A stretch of 64,000 bases of DNA from Candidatus Brachybacter algidus (GTDB lineage: Bacteria > Bacteroidota > Bacteroidia > Chitinophagales > Saprospiraceae). The notes beneath the pieces were generated by a model. It saw nothing but the letters and a program-made list of their open reading frames with translations. It ran no database searches and had not been told where the DNA came from. Shown one piece after another: positions 24,588-34,282 of the stretch; the stretch's first letter is position 1, and each line of letters opens with the position of its first letter. The stretch covers positions 310,001 to 374,000 of the forward strand of contig JADJSK010000001.1 of the NCBI GenBank assembly GCA_016711705.1. The letters run 5' to 3'. The position numbers and the translations under genes were made by a program.

Positions 24588-26006
24588 ATGTCTATAGTTG
24601 TTTCACCGATTAGGGAACCGTTAATCATGGGGAGTAAGACGTATCATCAGATTACTGAAGATATTTGCGCTCCATCTGAAAAAGCCCCTACCCGTCAGTG
24701 GATAGTAGGATTCATTTTAGCTGTCACATTGCTGGCAGTATTTGTATTCTGTGTTGGCTGGCAAATTTTTTACGGTGTAGGAGCTTGGAACCTTAACAGA
24801 ACCATTGGATGGGGTTACGATATTACCAACTTCGTTTGGTGGGTTGGTATTGGTCATGCAGGAACTTTGATTTCTGCCATTCTTTTGCTTTTTAGACAAA
24901 AATGGAGAACCGGGGTTAACCGTGCTGCGGAAGCGATGACAATATTTGCCGTAATTTGTGCAGCTATGTTTCCAGTTATTCACGTAGGAAGGATATGGTT
25001 GTTGTTTTATTTTGCACCACTTCCAAATACAAGAGGCCCACTTTGGGTCAACTTTAATTCTCCATTACTTTGGGATGTATTTGCGATCTCTACTTATTTT
25101 ACCGTTTCTTTATTATTTTGGTATACAGGTTTGGTACCAGATTTCGCGACATTGAGAGACAGAGCAGTTGGTTTTAGAAGAAAAATGTATAATGTTCTTT
25201 CTTTTGGATGGACAGGAGCAGCAAAACACTGGCAGAGATTCGAGTCTTTGAGTCTTGTATTGGCAGGTATCGCAACTCCACTTGTACTTTCCGTACATAC
25301 GATAGTATCTTTTGACTTTGCTACTTCTGTTATTCCAGGTTGGCACACGACGATTTTTCCTCCGTATTTTGTTGCTGGAGCGATTTTCTCGGGTTTTGCT
25401 ATGGTTCAGACATTGATGTTAGTAACAAGAAAGGCTTTAAAATTAGAAGACTACATTACTGTAAACCATGTAGAATCTATGAATAAAGTGATTCTTTTGA
25501 CAGGAACAATAGTGGGTGTTGCATATTTAACTGAGTTATTTATTGCTTGGTATTCCCAATTTGTCTATGAGCAGTTTGCATTCGCTAACAGAGCAGCTGG
25601 TATATATTGGTGGGCTTATTTAGGTATGATGGCATGTAATGTATTGACGCCACAGTTATTTTGGAGCAAAAAGATAAGAAGAAGCCTTTGGTGGACTTTC
25701 TTTATGTCAGTTTTTGTGAATATAGGAATGTGGTTTGAAAGATTCGTGATTATTGTGACATCATTGGCCAGAGATTATTTGCCATCAAGTTGGAGTTACT
25801 ATTATCCTTCCTGGAATGAAATTGGTATCTATTTAGGAACATTCGGTTTGTTCTTTACATGTTACTTAATATTCGTAAGAATTGCACCGGTAGTCGCTAT
25901 TGCTGAAGTAAAAGCAATATTGAAATCTGCGGGTGATCAATATAGGGGTAAAAATTTAGGTCATGAGAGCCATTCTGCAGAGGGGGCTCAAGTAGATCAT
26001 CATTAA
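24588..26006 (+). CDS. actC: ACIII subunit C: NrfD-like quinol-binding membrane subunit
   Basis: A 472-residue integral membrane protein with about ten helices of the NrfD/PsrC family, expected to hold the menaquinol oxidation site. Characteristic segments are WGYDITNFVWWVGIGHAGTLISAILLLF, VIHVGRIWLLFYFAPLPN, and VLSVHTIVSFDFATSVIPGWHTTIFPPYFVAGAIFSG. The C-terminus is a cytoplasmic His-rich tail. It follows actB by 71 bp and precedes actD by 19 bp in the standard ACIII order. Confidence 0.95.
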   Translation: MSIVVSPIREPLIMGSKTYHQITEDICAPSEKAPTRQWIVGFILAVTLLAVFVFCVGWQIFYGVGAWNLNRTIGWGYDITNFVWWVGIGHAGTLISAILLLFRQKWRTGVNRAAEAMTIFAVICAAMFPVIHVGRIWLLFYFAPLPNTRGPLWVNFNSPLLWDVFAISTYFTVSLLFWYTGLVPDFATLRDRAVGFRRKMYNVLSFGWTGAAKHWQRFESLSLVLAGIATPLVLSVHTIVSFDFATSVIPGWHTTIFPPYFVAGAIFSGFAMVQTLMLVTRKALKLEDYITVNHVESMNKVILLTGTIVGVAYLTELFIAWYSQFVYEQFAFANRAAGIYWWAYLGMMACNVLTPQLFWSKKIRRSLWWTFFMSVFVNIGMWFERFVIIVTSLARDYLPSSWSYYYPSWNEIGIYLGTFGLFFTCYLIFVRIAPVVAIAEVKAILKSAGDQYRGKNLGHESHSAEGAQVDHH

Positions 26007-26025
26007 ATTAAATAGATAGAAGCTA

Positions 26026-26556
26026 ATGGCATTCAAAAATAAAGAAATATTGTTTGGGTTATTCGATGATGAGACCCAATTATTGGCAGCGGTGGCAGAT
26101 GCAAAGCATGCTCACATAGAAATAGACAATGTTTATACTCCTTTTCCTGTGCATGGTCTTGATCCATTGCTGGGATTAGAAGAATCTAGATTACATATCG
26201 CTGGTTTTTTCTATGGCTTAACAGGTACATTGACTGCATTTTTTGGTATGACTTGGATTTTTACACGTGATTGGCCAACAATCTTTGGAGGTAAGCCATA
26301 CTTTTCATTTCCTGCATTTGTGCCAATAATATTTGAATTAACAGTGTTATTCGCATCTATTGGAATGGTAGTAACATTTTATACGGTTTGTGGCTTAGGT
26401 CCTGGTGTTAAAGCAGAAACTTTACACGATCGGATTACAGATGATAAATTTTGCATATCTTTTGATATGTCAGGTGCTGATGAAGAATTGAGAAATTCAA
26501 TTCGTTCATTTTTTCAAAAACATGGCGCCTCTTTGGTGGACACTAAATTAGTTTAA
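26026..26556 (+). CDS. actD: ACIII subunit D (DUF3341)
   Basis: A 176-residue subunit of ACIII. The N-terminal soluble part starts with NKEILFGLFDDETQLLAAVADAKHA and VYTPFPVHGLDPLLGL, the classic DUF3341 signature. Two transmembrane helices follow (FFYGLTGTLTAFFGMTWIF and FVPIIFELTVLFASIGMVVTFY). The soluble C-terminus ends with RSFFQKHGASLVD. It has no cofactor and a structural role. It sits between actC and actE with short spacers. Confidence 0.95.
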   Translation: MAFKNKEILFGLFDDETQLLAAVADAKHAHIEIDNVYTPFPVHGLDPLLGLEESRLHIAGFFYGLTGTLTAFFGMTWIFTRDWPTIFGGKPYFSFPAFVPIIFELTVLFASIGMVVTFYTVCGLGPGVKAETLHDRITDDKFCISFDMSGADEELRNSIRSFFQKHGASLVDTKLV

Positions 26557-26571
26557 ACGCTTAGTTTGAAT

Positions 26572-27408
26572 ATGAAGAAATATACTAATATAGCATTTTT
26601 TGCAGCTTTACTTTTAGGTGGAACCTTCTTTTTAGAAAGTTGTGGTCCAGCTGGAGGTAATAATACAGGTCATGAATACATGATGGATATGGGCCACTCA
26701 ATTGCCTATGAAGCAAATACGGTTGATCTCTTTTATTACAACAGATGGGATATGAACAGTTATCTGAAATATGCCCAGCCTAGATCTCCGATTCCCGGAA
26801 CAATTCCAAGAGGATATGTTGGTCTTGCAAAATATAGTAATGGGAAAGTCCCTGATTCAGTACAAAGTGAATTTGACCATGAAACAATCAATGGTGCAGT
26901 TCCTTATTATTATGCAGATACAGATGATGACAGATTACGTGCTATAAATGAGATCCGTTTAAATCCTTATCCGATCACCAAGGCTGGTCTTGCACAAGGT
27001 AAGGCGTTGTATGATATTTATTGTGGAATTTGTCATGGTGAAAAGGCTGATGGAAACGGCTACCTTGTAAGAGATGACGGGAAGTATCCAGCTCAACCTG
27101 CTATCCTTGTAAGTGATGAATTTATTGCTGCAAGTAATGGAAGATTTTACCACGCTATAATGCATGGAAAGAATGTAATGGGAGCATATTCTGATAAACT
27201 TTCATACAAGGAACGATGGGAAGTTATCCAATATATTCGATCTCTACAAGCACAAGCTAAAGGTCTTAAATACGATGAAAATGAAAATACATTGAATAAA
27301 ACAGATTTTATCGCTTCGAACAGTGTAAATCCCAATTTTAAAGTTGATGCAGAAACTGCAGCAAAACTTGTTAAAACAACTATTGATACTTCAGTAGTGA
27401 AACATTAA
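26572..27408 (+). CDS. actE: ACIII subunit E: monoheme cytochrome c lipoprotein
   Basis: A membrane-anchored cytochrome c subunit of ACIII. A lipoprotein signal ends LGGTFFLESC-GPAGG. The middle contains the ACIII-typical DMGHSIAYEANTVDLFYYNRWD and PRSPIPGTIPRG segments. The heme site is YCGICHGEKADGNG (about residues 147-160), with MHGKNVMGAYSDKLSYKERWEVIQYI supplying the Met ligand. The frame opens at a TTG (26566), but the ATG at 26572 gives a conventional MKK signal start. About 278 residues. Confidence 0.94.
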   Translation: MKKYTNIAFFAALLLGGTFFLESCGPAGGNNTGHEYMMDMGHSIAYEANTVDLFYYNRWDMNSYLKYAQPRSPIPGTIPRGYVGLAKYSNGKVPDSVQSEFDHETINGAVPYYYADTDDDRLRAINEIRLNPYPITKAGLAQGKALYDIYCGICHGEKADGNGYLVRDDGKYPAQPAILVSDEFIAASNGRFYHAIMHGKNVMGAYSDKLSYKERWEVIQYIRSLQAQAKGLKYDENENTLNKTDFIASNSVNPNFKVDAETAAKLVKTTIDTSVVKH

Positions 27409-27460
27409 TATAATAGGTTGTAAATAGTATATCAAAACGACTCAAAACTAAGCAAAGGGC

Positions 27461-28747
27461 ATGGATCAATTTATATTCAGATCAAAATACAAAAACTTAT
27501 TATTTGCCTTTATGGCACTGGGCTTAATCTGTATGGCCTTAACCTGGTTCAATGATGATGCATTGCATACAAGATTCTGGACAAACTTTTTGCACAACTC
27601 TATGTTCTTTACTGGTATAGGTTTTGCAGCTCTTTTCTTGATGTGTATGGGTATATTGACGTATGCAAGTTGGTTTGTGGTATTCAAAAGAATATGGGAA
27701 GCCTATAGTTTATTCATGGTAGTTGGACTTGGCCTAATGTTGATCATAGTTGCTGGAGTTTGGGGACATTTCCATCATTTGTATCACTGGGCAGATATTG
27801 AAGAAGTAGCCAAAGATGTGATCCTTAAAGGTAAATCTTCTTTTTTGAATCCGACCTGGTATAGTTTAGGAACAATAATTGTTCTTGGTTCATGGATATA
27901 TTTTGCCATAAGAATGAGAGCACTTTCAATTGAACAGGACACCAACGGTGGAATAAATGATCTAACTCAATACAATAAGATGAAAGTAGCTTCAGCTATT
28001 TTCCTACCAATAGCTGGTTTTTCAAGTGCGGCTATGATATGGCAATGGATAATGTCCTTGGATGCCCATTGGTACAGTACGATGTTTGCATGGTACGCTA
28101 CTGCATCTTGGGTAGTTTCTATGTTTTGTGTTTCTATTCTAACAATTATTTTTCTAAAAAGCCAGGGCTTTGCTAAATTCATTACGATTGAGCACCTGCA
28201 TGATCTTGGAAAGATGGTTTTTGCTTTTAGCATCTTTTGGACCTATTTGTGGTTTAGTCAATTTATGTTGATTTGGTATGCAAATAATGGTGAAGAAACA
28301 ATCTATTTTAACCAAAGAATGATGCATTATCCCGTTTTATTCTGGGGTAATTTGATAGTAAACTTTGTATTACCATTCTTGATTTTTATAAGAAATGATA
28401 CTAAACGTAAATACGGATCACTAGTGTTTGTAAGTCTTTTGGTGTTGTTCGGTCATTGGTGGGATTTCTTTTTGATGATTAAGCCTGGTACATTGCATAC
28501 AGCTCAGGAAGCATTGGAAAAGATGGGAGTTGGTGCAGCGCACGGTGCAGAAGCAGCTGGTCATGCTGCAGAGCATGTAAGTAACTATACTGCTGGTTTT
28601 ACATTACCAGGATTGCTTGAGATTGGTACAATGTTGGGATTTTTAGCATTATTCTTTTTTGTGACATTGTCTCAGATGGCTAAAGTGAGTCTCAGACCTA
28701 AAAATGATCCTTTTTTACCTGAAAGTTTGCATCATCACGTACAGTAA
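27461..28747 (+). CDS. actF: ACIII subunit F: second NrfD-like membrane subunit
   Basis: A 428-residue membrane protein with about ten helices, related to ActC and typical of the last ACIII gene. Segments include FWTNFLHNSMFFTGIGFAALFLMCMGILTYASW, AIFLPIAGFSSAAMIWQWIMSLDAHWYSTMFAWYATASW, and FSIFWTYLWFSQFMLIWYANNGEETIYF. It is believed to take part in proton movement or assembly, not quinol binding. The spacing to coxB is 46 bp, continuing the operon into the oxidase. Confidence 0.94.
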   Translation: MDQFIFRSKYKNLLFAFMALGLICMALTWFNDDALHTRFWTNFLHNSMFFTGIGFAALFLMCMGILTYASWFVVFKRIWEAYSLFMVVGLGLMLIIVAGVWGHFHHLYHWADIEEVAKDVILKGKSSFLNPTWYSLGTIIVLGSWIYFAIRMRALSIEQDTNGGINDLTQYNKMKVASAIFLPIAGFSSAAMIWQWIMSLDAHWYSTMFAWYATASWVVSMFCVSILTIIFLKSQGFAKFITIEHLHDLGKMVFAFSIFWTYLWFSQFMLIWYANNGEETIYFNQRMMHYPVLFWGNLIVNFVLPFLIFIRNDTKRKYGSLVFVSLLVLFGHWWDFFLMIKPGTLHTAQEALEKMGVGAAHGAEAAGHAAEHVSNYTAGFTLPGLLEIGTMLGFLALFFFVTLSQMAKVSLRPKNDPFLPESLHHHVQ

Positions 28748-28793
28748 TAAAATAATGACTAAGTTCATATATAACAAAAAATAATCTATTTCA

Positions 28794-29963
28794 ATGACAG
28801 CATTAATAATCTTTGGTTGTTTTATCCTTGTGGGTCTGGTTGTGTTCCAGATGTCTAAGATCAATGAGATGATCAAGAGGATAAAAGGAGAAGAAGCAGC
28901 GCTCGAACAGTCAAATAATAATACTGCGTGGGCATTATTGGCATTCATGATTGTCTTTTTAGTTGCAACAGTTTATTCTGCTTATCACTATAAAAATTTC
29001 ATGTTAGGTTATGGACCTTTGTTGCCTGCCTCAGAACATGCTTCTTATATTGACGGCTTATTCAATGTAACCCTATGGGCTACAGGTATTGTTTTTATTA
29101 TCACGCACATCCTTTTATTCTATTTTGCTTGGAAATACAAGTACACAAAAGGAGCAAAGGCTTTATATATGCCACATGATAATAAACTTGAAGTAATATG
29201 GACTGCTGCACCAGCAGTTGTTATGGCTTACTTAGTAATAAATGGTTTAGTGGTTTGGAATAAAGTAATGTCTGATGTCGTGCCAAATGATAATCATATA
29301 GAGATTGAAGCTACTGGTATGCAGTTTGCATGGATATTGAGATATCCAGGGCTGGATGGTAAATTAGGAACAAGAGATTTCAAACTGATTACAGCAACTA
29401 ATGATTTAGGTCAAGATTGGAACGATCCGAAGAATCAAGATGATTTCAAACCTGATGAAATAGTGCTACCTAAGGGCAGAAAAGTTAGAGTCAGAATAAC
29501 ATCAAGAGATGTTTTGCATTCTTTTTATCTTCCTCATTTTAAAGTAAAAATGGATGCAGTTCCAGGGTTACCAACTTACTTTGTGTTTACTCCAACAATC
29601 ACTTCGGAAGAATACAAAATGAATTTGAAAAAATATCCTGAGTGGAACGTTCCCGCTGATCCTACTGACCCAACTGGCAAAAAGAAGTGGGAGACATTTA
29701 CATTTGAATTAGCATGTGCAGAGTTATGTGGATCTAGTCATTTTGCGATGAGAAGGCCTGTAAGAGTTGTTACATCAGAACAGTACGATGCTTGGGTTAA
29801 AGCTCAGGGATCTTATTATATGGCAAATGTGCGTGAAAATGCTGATGATCCCAATAAAGGTAAAGTAATCCCTATGGATGCTAAGTTTAAAAAGGAAGAT
29901 GCAGCTGTGAAACCTGCTGGTGAGGTAACGGATTCAACGAAATCAGAAGTTAAAGTACAATAA
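28794..29963 (+). CDS. coxB: Cytochrome c oxidase subunit II
   Basis: Receives electrons through the CuA centre of the terminal oxidase. An N-terminal helix and a second pair anchor it (NTAWALLAFMIVFLVATVYS, TGIVFIITHILLFYFAWKY). The cupredoxin domain has DVLHSFYLPHFKVKMDAVPG, with the first CuA His, and CAELCGSSHFAM near residues 305-316, with the Cys-Cys-His-Met ligands. Its 389 residues include an unusually long N-terminal hydrophobic region, as in other Bacteroidota. No heme motif is fused, so electrons probably come straight from ACIII or a separate cytochrome. Confidence 0.95.
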   Translation: MTALIIFGCFILVGLVVFQMSKINEMIKRIKGEEAALEQSNNNTAWALLAFMIVFLVATVYSAYHYKNFMLGYGPLLPASEHASYIDGLFNVTLWATGIVFIITHILLFYFAWKYKYTKGAKALYMPHDNKLEVIWTAAPAVVMAYLVINGLVVWNKVMSDVVPNDNHIEIEATGMQFAWILRYPGLDGKLGTRDFKLITATNDLGQDWNDPKNQDDFKPDEIVLPKGRKVRVRITSRDVLHSFYLPHFKVKMDAVPGLPTYFVFTPTITSEEYKMNLKKYPEWNVPADPTDPTGKKKWETFTFELACAELCGSSHFAMRRPVRVVTSEQYDAWVKAQGSYYMANVRENADDPNKGKVIPMDAKFKKEDAAVKPAGEVTDSTKSEVKVQ

Positions 29964-29990
29964 TACATAATTCAGAAAATAATTTTAGCT

Positions 29991-31841
29991 ATGTCTAATT
30001 ATAAGGTAGTAGTAGGAGACGAGATCGAAGAACTGATCGAAAAAAATGGTTATGATGACCATTTTCACGACCACCATGAAGGAGATAAATACCAATCGGG
30101 TTTTATAGGCAAATATATTTTCAGTTTGGATCATAAAATGATTTCCAGACAATTCCTTATTACCGGTATTATCTGGGCAGTGATAGGTGCTGCAATGTCA
30201 GTGATTTTCAGACTGCAATTAGGTTTTCCTGAAGCTGATATGTCTTGGTTAAAACCTTTGTTAGGACAATGGATCGTTGTAAATGATGCTGGAATCGGTA
30301 CACTTTCACAAGAGTTTTATTATGCACTTGTAACAATGCATGGTACGATACTAGTTTTCTTTGTTTTGACAGCGGGGCTGAGTGGTACATTCAGTAATTT
30401 CCTTATTCCATTGCAAGTAGGAGCAAGAGATATGGCATCTCCATTGCTGAATATGATGTCTTATTGGTTCTTTTTCCTTGCAGGAATTGTACTTTTAGCA
30501 TCTTTATTTTTAAGCACGGGTCCATTTTCAGGCGGTTGGACAGCATATCCTCCTTTAAGCGCATTGCCTCAAGCATCTTCAGGTTCTAAGGGAGGTATGA
30601 CACTTTGGATAGTCAGTATGTCTTTATTTATTGTTTCTCAATTACTGGGCGGTATTAATTATATTACTACAGTGCTGAATCTTCGTACAAAAGGTATGAG
30701 TATGTGGAATATGCCACTTACTATGTGGGCATTTTTAGTTACAGCTATACTAGGTGTATTGTCATTCCCTGTATTATTTTCTGGCGTTCTTCTATTGTTA
30801 TTTGATAGAAGTATGGGCACAAGTTTCTACCTAAGTGAAATTTTTGTTCAAGGAGCTGCTTTAGAAAACGTTGGGGGGAGTCCTATTCTATATCAGCATT
30901 TATTTTGGTTCCTAGGACACCCCGAAGTTTATATTATCATATTACCTGCTATGGGTATAGTTTCTGAAGTAATGTCAGTACATGCTAGAAAGCCTATTTT
31001 TGGATATAAGGCTATGGTATTCTCAATGCTCGCAATTGCTTTTCTTTCATTTATAGTTTGGGCGCACCATATGTTTATGTCAGGTGTGAATCCATTCATT
31101 TCAAACTTTTTCGTAATATTCACACTCATCATCGCAGTACCTTCTGCTGTAAAAGTATTTAACTGGATTGCTACTTTATTCGGCGGTAATATCAGGTTGA
31201 ATGCTCCAATGTTATATAGTATAGGTTTCGTGAGTTTTTTCATATCTGGAGGTCTTACAGGTATATTTCTAGGTAATTCAGCACTAGATATTCCATTACA
31301 CGATACATATTTTGTGGTTGCCCACTTTCATATAGTAATGGGGGTAGCAGCATTTTTTGGTATGTTTGCAGGAGTCGCCCACTGGTTTCCTAAGATGTTC
31401 GGAAGATATTTGAATGAAACCATCCTTAAAATACATTTTTGGATCACAATGGTTGGTGCTTATTGTATTTTTTGGCCTCAGCATTATTTAGGAATCGCTG
31501 GAGTCCCAAGAAGATATTACAGATTTGACAATTTTGATGCATTTTCAGGATGGGGTGATATGAATAAATTCATAACGATCTCTGCAATCCTTGTATTTTG
31601 CGTTCAGTTACTTTGGGTTTTTAACTTCTTTTATAGTATCTGGAGAGGTAAGAAGGTGACTGAAAAGAATCCTTATGGAGCTAACACATTGGAATGGACT
31701 ACTGACATTGAACCAGTTCATGGTAACTGGCATGGTAAATTGCCTACAGTAGAACGTTGGGCATATGATTATGGTAAGGATGGAAAGGAGTTTATAACTC
31801 AGATAACACCTTACGCTGAAGGTGAAGAAGTTACACATTAA
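29991..31841 (+). CDS. coxA: Cytochrome c oxidase subunit I
   Basis: The catalytic subunit, which reduces oxygen at the heme a3-CuB site and pumps protons. Its 616 residues have the family signatures: MHGTILVFFVLTAGLSGTFSN with the low-spin heme His, FWFLGHPEVYIIILPAMG near residue 309 with the cross-linked His-Tyr, WAHHMFMSG with two CuB His, and HDTYFVVAHFHIVMG with the heme a3 and a ligands. The YIIILPAMG pattern and the residues around HPEVY suggest an A-type enzyme. The N-terminal cytoplasmic part is His/Asp-rich. It follows coxB by 27 bp. Confidence 0.97.
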   Translation: MSNYKVVVGDEIEELIEKNGYDDHFHDHHEGDKYQSGFIGKYIFSLDHKMISRQFLITGIIWAVIGAAMSVIFRLQLGFPEADMSWLKPLLGQWIVVNDAGIGTLSQEFYYALVTMHGTILVFFVLTAGLSGTFSNFLIPLQVGARDMASPLLNMMSYWFFFLAGIVLLASLFLSTGPFSGGWTAYPPLSALPQASSGSKGGMTLWIVSMSLFIVSQLLGGINYITTVLNLRTKGMSMWNMPLTMWAFLVTAILGVLSFPVLFSGVLLLLFDRSMGTSFYLSEIFVQGAALENVGGSPILYQHLFWFLGHPEVYIIILPAMGIVSEVMSVHARKPIFGYKAMVFSMLAIAFLSFIVWAHHMFMSGVNPFISNFFVIFTLIIAVPSAVKVFNWIATLFGGNIRLNAPMLYSIGFVSFFISGGLTGIFLGNSALDIPLHDTYFVVAHFHIVMGVAAFFGMFAGVAHWFPKMFGRYLNETILKIHFWITMVGAYCIFWPQHYLGIAGVPRRYYRFDNFDAFSGWGDMNKFITISAILVFCVQLLWVFNFFYSIWRGKKVTEKNPYGANTLEWTTDIEPVHGNWHGKLPTVERWAYDYGKDGKEFITQITPYAEGEEVTH

Positions 31842-31866
31842 TAATAAATAATATTTTTTAGAAATA

Positions 31867-32763
31867 ATGTCAAGAGAAGCAGTAGATAGTATTAAAACAA
31901 GTCAATCAAATTGGTTGATGGATTATGCTATTCTATTTAAGTATAAACTCACACTATTTGTAGTTTTCTCGGCGATGATGTCTTACATGGCATCACTATC
32001 AGGTCCGATTAACTGGTTTAAGTTTGTATTGCTTTTCATTGGAGGATTCTGCATTACTGCAGCTGCAAATACATTAAATGAAGTTCTTGAAAAGGACTAC
32101 GATAAATTGATGAAGCGCACTGCCGACAGACCTCTGGCTGCTGGCAGAATGTCAGTATCTCATGCCGTATTTGTCGCAGGAGTCTTATGGGTTCTAGGTA
32201 TGGTATGTTTAGCATATTTCAATGTTCTAGCTTCATTACTTGGAGCTTTAGCTGTAATATCTTATGCTTTTGTTTATACACCGCTTAAAAGATATTCCCC
32301 TATTGCTGTTTTAGTAGGAGCTTTTCCTGGAGCAATTCCATTATTAATTGGAAATGTGGCGGCTGTGGGACATATTGATCAAATGGGTATATTTCTATTT
32401 GCAATACAATTTATTTGGCAATTTCCTCACTTTTGGGCCATTGGTTGGTTGGGATATGACGAATATCAACTTGCTGGTTATAAGTTAATTGCGAGTAAGG
32501 ATGGCGAAAGGGATCCAAATACAGGTATCCATGCAGCTATATATGCTTGCCTTTTTATACCACTTGCAATTTTTGGATTTTATGCTGGATTAATTGGATT
32601 TTATGCATTGGTACTTATGATAGTATCTGCTATCGGCTTTGCATATTTTGGATATAATCTTTTTAGAAATGGTACAAGGAAGTCTGCGCTGCAACTAATG
32701 TTTGCATCTTTAGTCTATCTTGCAATCGCTTTAGGAGTCGTTTACTTTGATAAATTATTTTAA
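31867..32763 (+). CDS. ctaB: Protoheme IX farnesyltransferase (heme O synthase)
   Basis: Adds a farnesyl group to heme b for oxidase assembly. Its 298 residues and nine or so helices match the UbiA-type prenyltransferase fold. The catalytic Asp-rich motifs are NTLNEVLEKDYDKLMKRTADRPL (about residues 75-98) and YDEYQLAGYKLIASKDGERDPN (about 197-218). FWAIGWLGYDEY is typical of CtaB. It sits between coxA and the two coxC-type genes, with its stop one base before the next ATG. Confidence 0.96.
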   Translation: MSREAVDSIKTSQSNWLMDYAILFKYKLTLFVVFSAMMSYMASLSGPINWFKFVLLFIGGFCITAAANTLNEVLEKDYDKLMKRTADRPLAAGRMSVSHAVFVAGVLWVLGMVCLAYFNVLASLLGALAVISYAFVYTPLKRYSPIAVLVGAFPGAIPLLIGNVAAVGHIDQMGIFLFAIQFIWQFPHFWAIGWLGYDEYQLAGYKLIASKDGERDPNTGIHAAIYACLFIPLAIFGFYAGLIGFYALVLMIVSAIGFAYFGYNLFRNGTRKSALQLMFASLVYLAIALGVVYFDKLF

Positions 32764-32764
32764 A

Positions 32765-33343
32765 ATGAGTACATCAATAGCAACTTCAGAAAATAAATCA
32801 ACAATACCACCGGTGAAATTTGCCTTATGGGCAGGTTTTGCAAGTATAATAATGATGTTTGTTTCTTTGACAAGTGCATATGTAGTAAGACAGTCAGCAG
32901 GAAATTGGCTTGAATTTAAATTGCCTTCAGTCTTTCTTTACAGTTCATTTTCAATATTGCTTTCGAGTATCACATTGCATATGAGTTACTCGAACTTTAA
33001 AAAGGGAAACGAGAAAAGTTATAAATTATTTCTAATTGCTACAATGGCTTTAGCTATGATGTTTATAATGTTTCAATATCAAGGTTGGATAGCAATGCAA
33101 AGTATTGGTATTGACCTTGCTGGAAATCCATCAGGTTCATTTGTTTATGTGATCAGTGGACTTCATGCAGCCCATGTACTTGGTGGAATTGGCATTCTTA
33201 CTGTGGCACTGGTTCAGGCTTATGGTCACAAATATCAAGTGACAAGTAAGCGATTATTAAGATTTCAACTAACCTCACAATATTGGCATTTTGTCGATAT
33301 CTTATGGATATATTTATTTATATTCTTCCTAATACAAAGATAA
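32765..33343 (+). CDS. Cytochrome c oxidase subunit III family protein (first copy)
   Basis: A 192-residue, five-helix COX3-family protein. Signatures are VKFALWAGFASIIMMFVSLTSAYVVRQ, FQYQGWIAMQSIGIDLAGNPSGSFVYVISGLHAAHVLGGI and SQYWHFVDILWIYLFIFF. An upstream in-frame start (32747) would overlap ctaB, so the ATG at 32765, one base after the ctaB stop, is preferred. It is the shorter of two tandem subunit III paralogues, a regular pattern in Bacteroidota oxidase operons. Confidence 0.9.
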   Translation: MSTSIATSENKSTIPPVKFALWAGFASIIMMFVSLTSAYVVRQSAGNWLEFKLPSVFLYSSFSILLSSITLHMSYSNFKKGNEKSYKLFLIATMALAMMFIMFQYQGWIAMQSIGIDLAGNPSGSFVYVISGLHAAHVLGGIGILTVALVQAYGHKYQVTSKRLLRFQLTSQYWHFVDILWIYLFIFFLIQR

Positions 33344-33379
33344 TTTTTAATTGAAATACACCATTAAATTTTAGCATAA

Positions 33380-34262
33380 ATGGCTACAGAAACACATTCA
33401 CATCACGAAGTGGACCACCATGAAGGACATGAAACTGACCAGAATCTCTGGGACGGCAGCAAGTCCCCATTTAAAGTAAGCTACGGCAAACTTATGATGT
33501 GGTACTTCCTGGTCTCGGATGCTTTTACATTCGCAGGTTTTTTAATTGCATATGGAACATTAAGATTTAGTATGCCATCATGGCCATTGCCTGATGTAGT
33601 TTTCTCTACATTCCCAGGTGGTTTCCATCATGCACCTTTAATTTTTGTTACTCTAATGACTTTTATTTTGATACTCTCTTCTGTTACAATGGTAAGAGCA
33701 GTTCAGGAAGGACATAGAGAAAATAAGAGGGGAGTAGTAAAATGGATGGCATTAACCATTGTTGGTGGTTTGATGTTCCTTGGATGTCAGGCATGGGAGT
33801 GGACAAATTTGATAGCCAAAGAACACATGACGATTACTACAAATCCATTTGGAACTCATGTTACTGATGGCGTTTATCTTAATGAAGATGGTACTGAAGC
33901 AAAAAATGAGAAGGGAGAAATCGATAAATTCACTTCAGGCCATACATATCTTATACATAAAGAGGATGGTGATTTCCATAAAAGAAAATTCAAAATTACT
34001 TCAGGGTCATTGAAAGGGCAAGTAGCTCAGGAATCATTTGGACCTAAAGCTTTCGGTGGTTTATTCTTCTTTATAACTGGATTCCACGGCTTTCACGTTT
34101 TTTCGGGTGTTGTTTTTTTAAGCGTAATCATGCTGAATTCAATGAGTGGCTTGTATGCCAAGAGAAAAAATGGCCTATGAAATGGTCGAAAAAATCGGTT
34201 TATACTGGCACTTTGTAGACCTTGTTTGGGTATTTGTATTTTTGGTATTTTATCTATTATAA
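33380..34262 (+). pseudogene. Cytochrome c oxidase subunit III (second copy), frameshifted near its C-terminus
   Basis: A second COX3-family protein with a His-rich N-terminus (HSHHEVDHHEGHE) and five to seven helices. LMMWYFLVSDAFTFAGFLIAYGTL, FLGCQAWEWTNLI and GGLFFFITGFHGFHVFSGV match the family. The first frame stops at 34180 after YAKRKNGL. A frame shifted by one base immediately continues with YEMVEKIGLYWHFVDLVWVFVF, the conserved last helix, to a stop at 34262. One extra base in GGCCTATG (34172-34178) or in the A run before it explains the break. The rest of the operon is intact, so a sequencing error is the likely reason; true truncation would remove the last helix. Confidence 0.9.
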
Positions 34263-34282
34263 AAAAAATAAGCGAAATCAAT

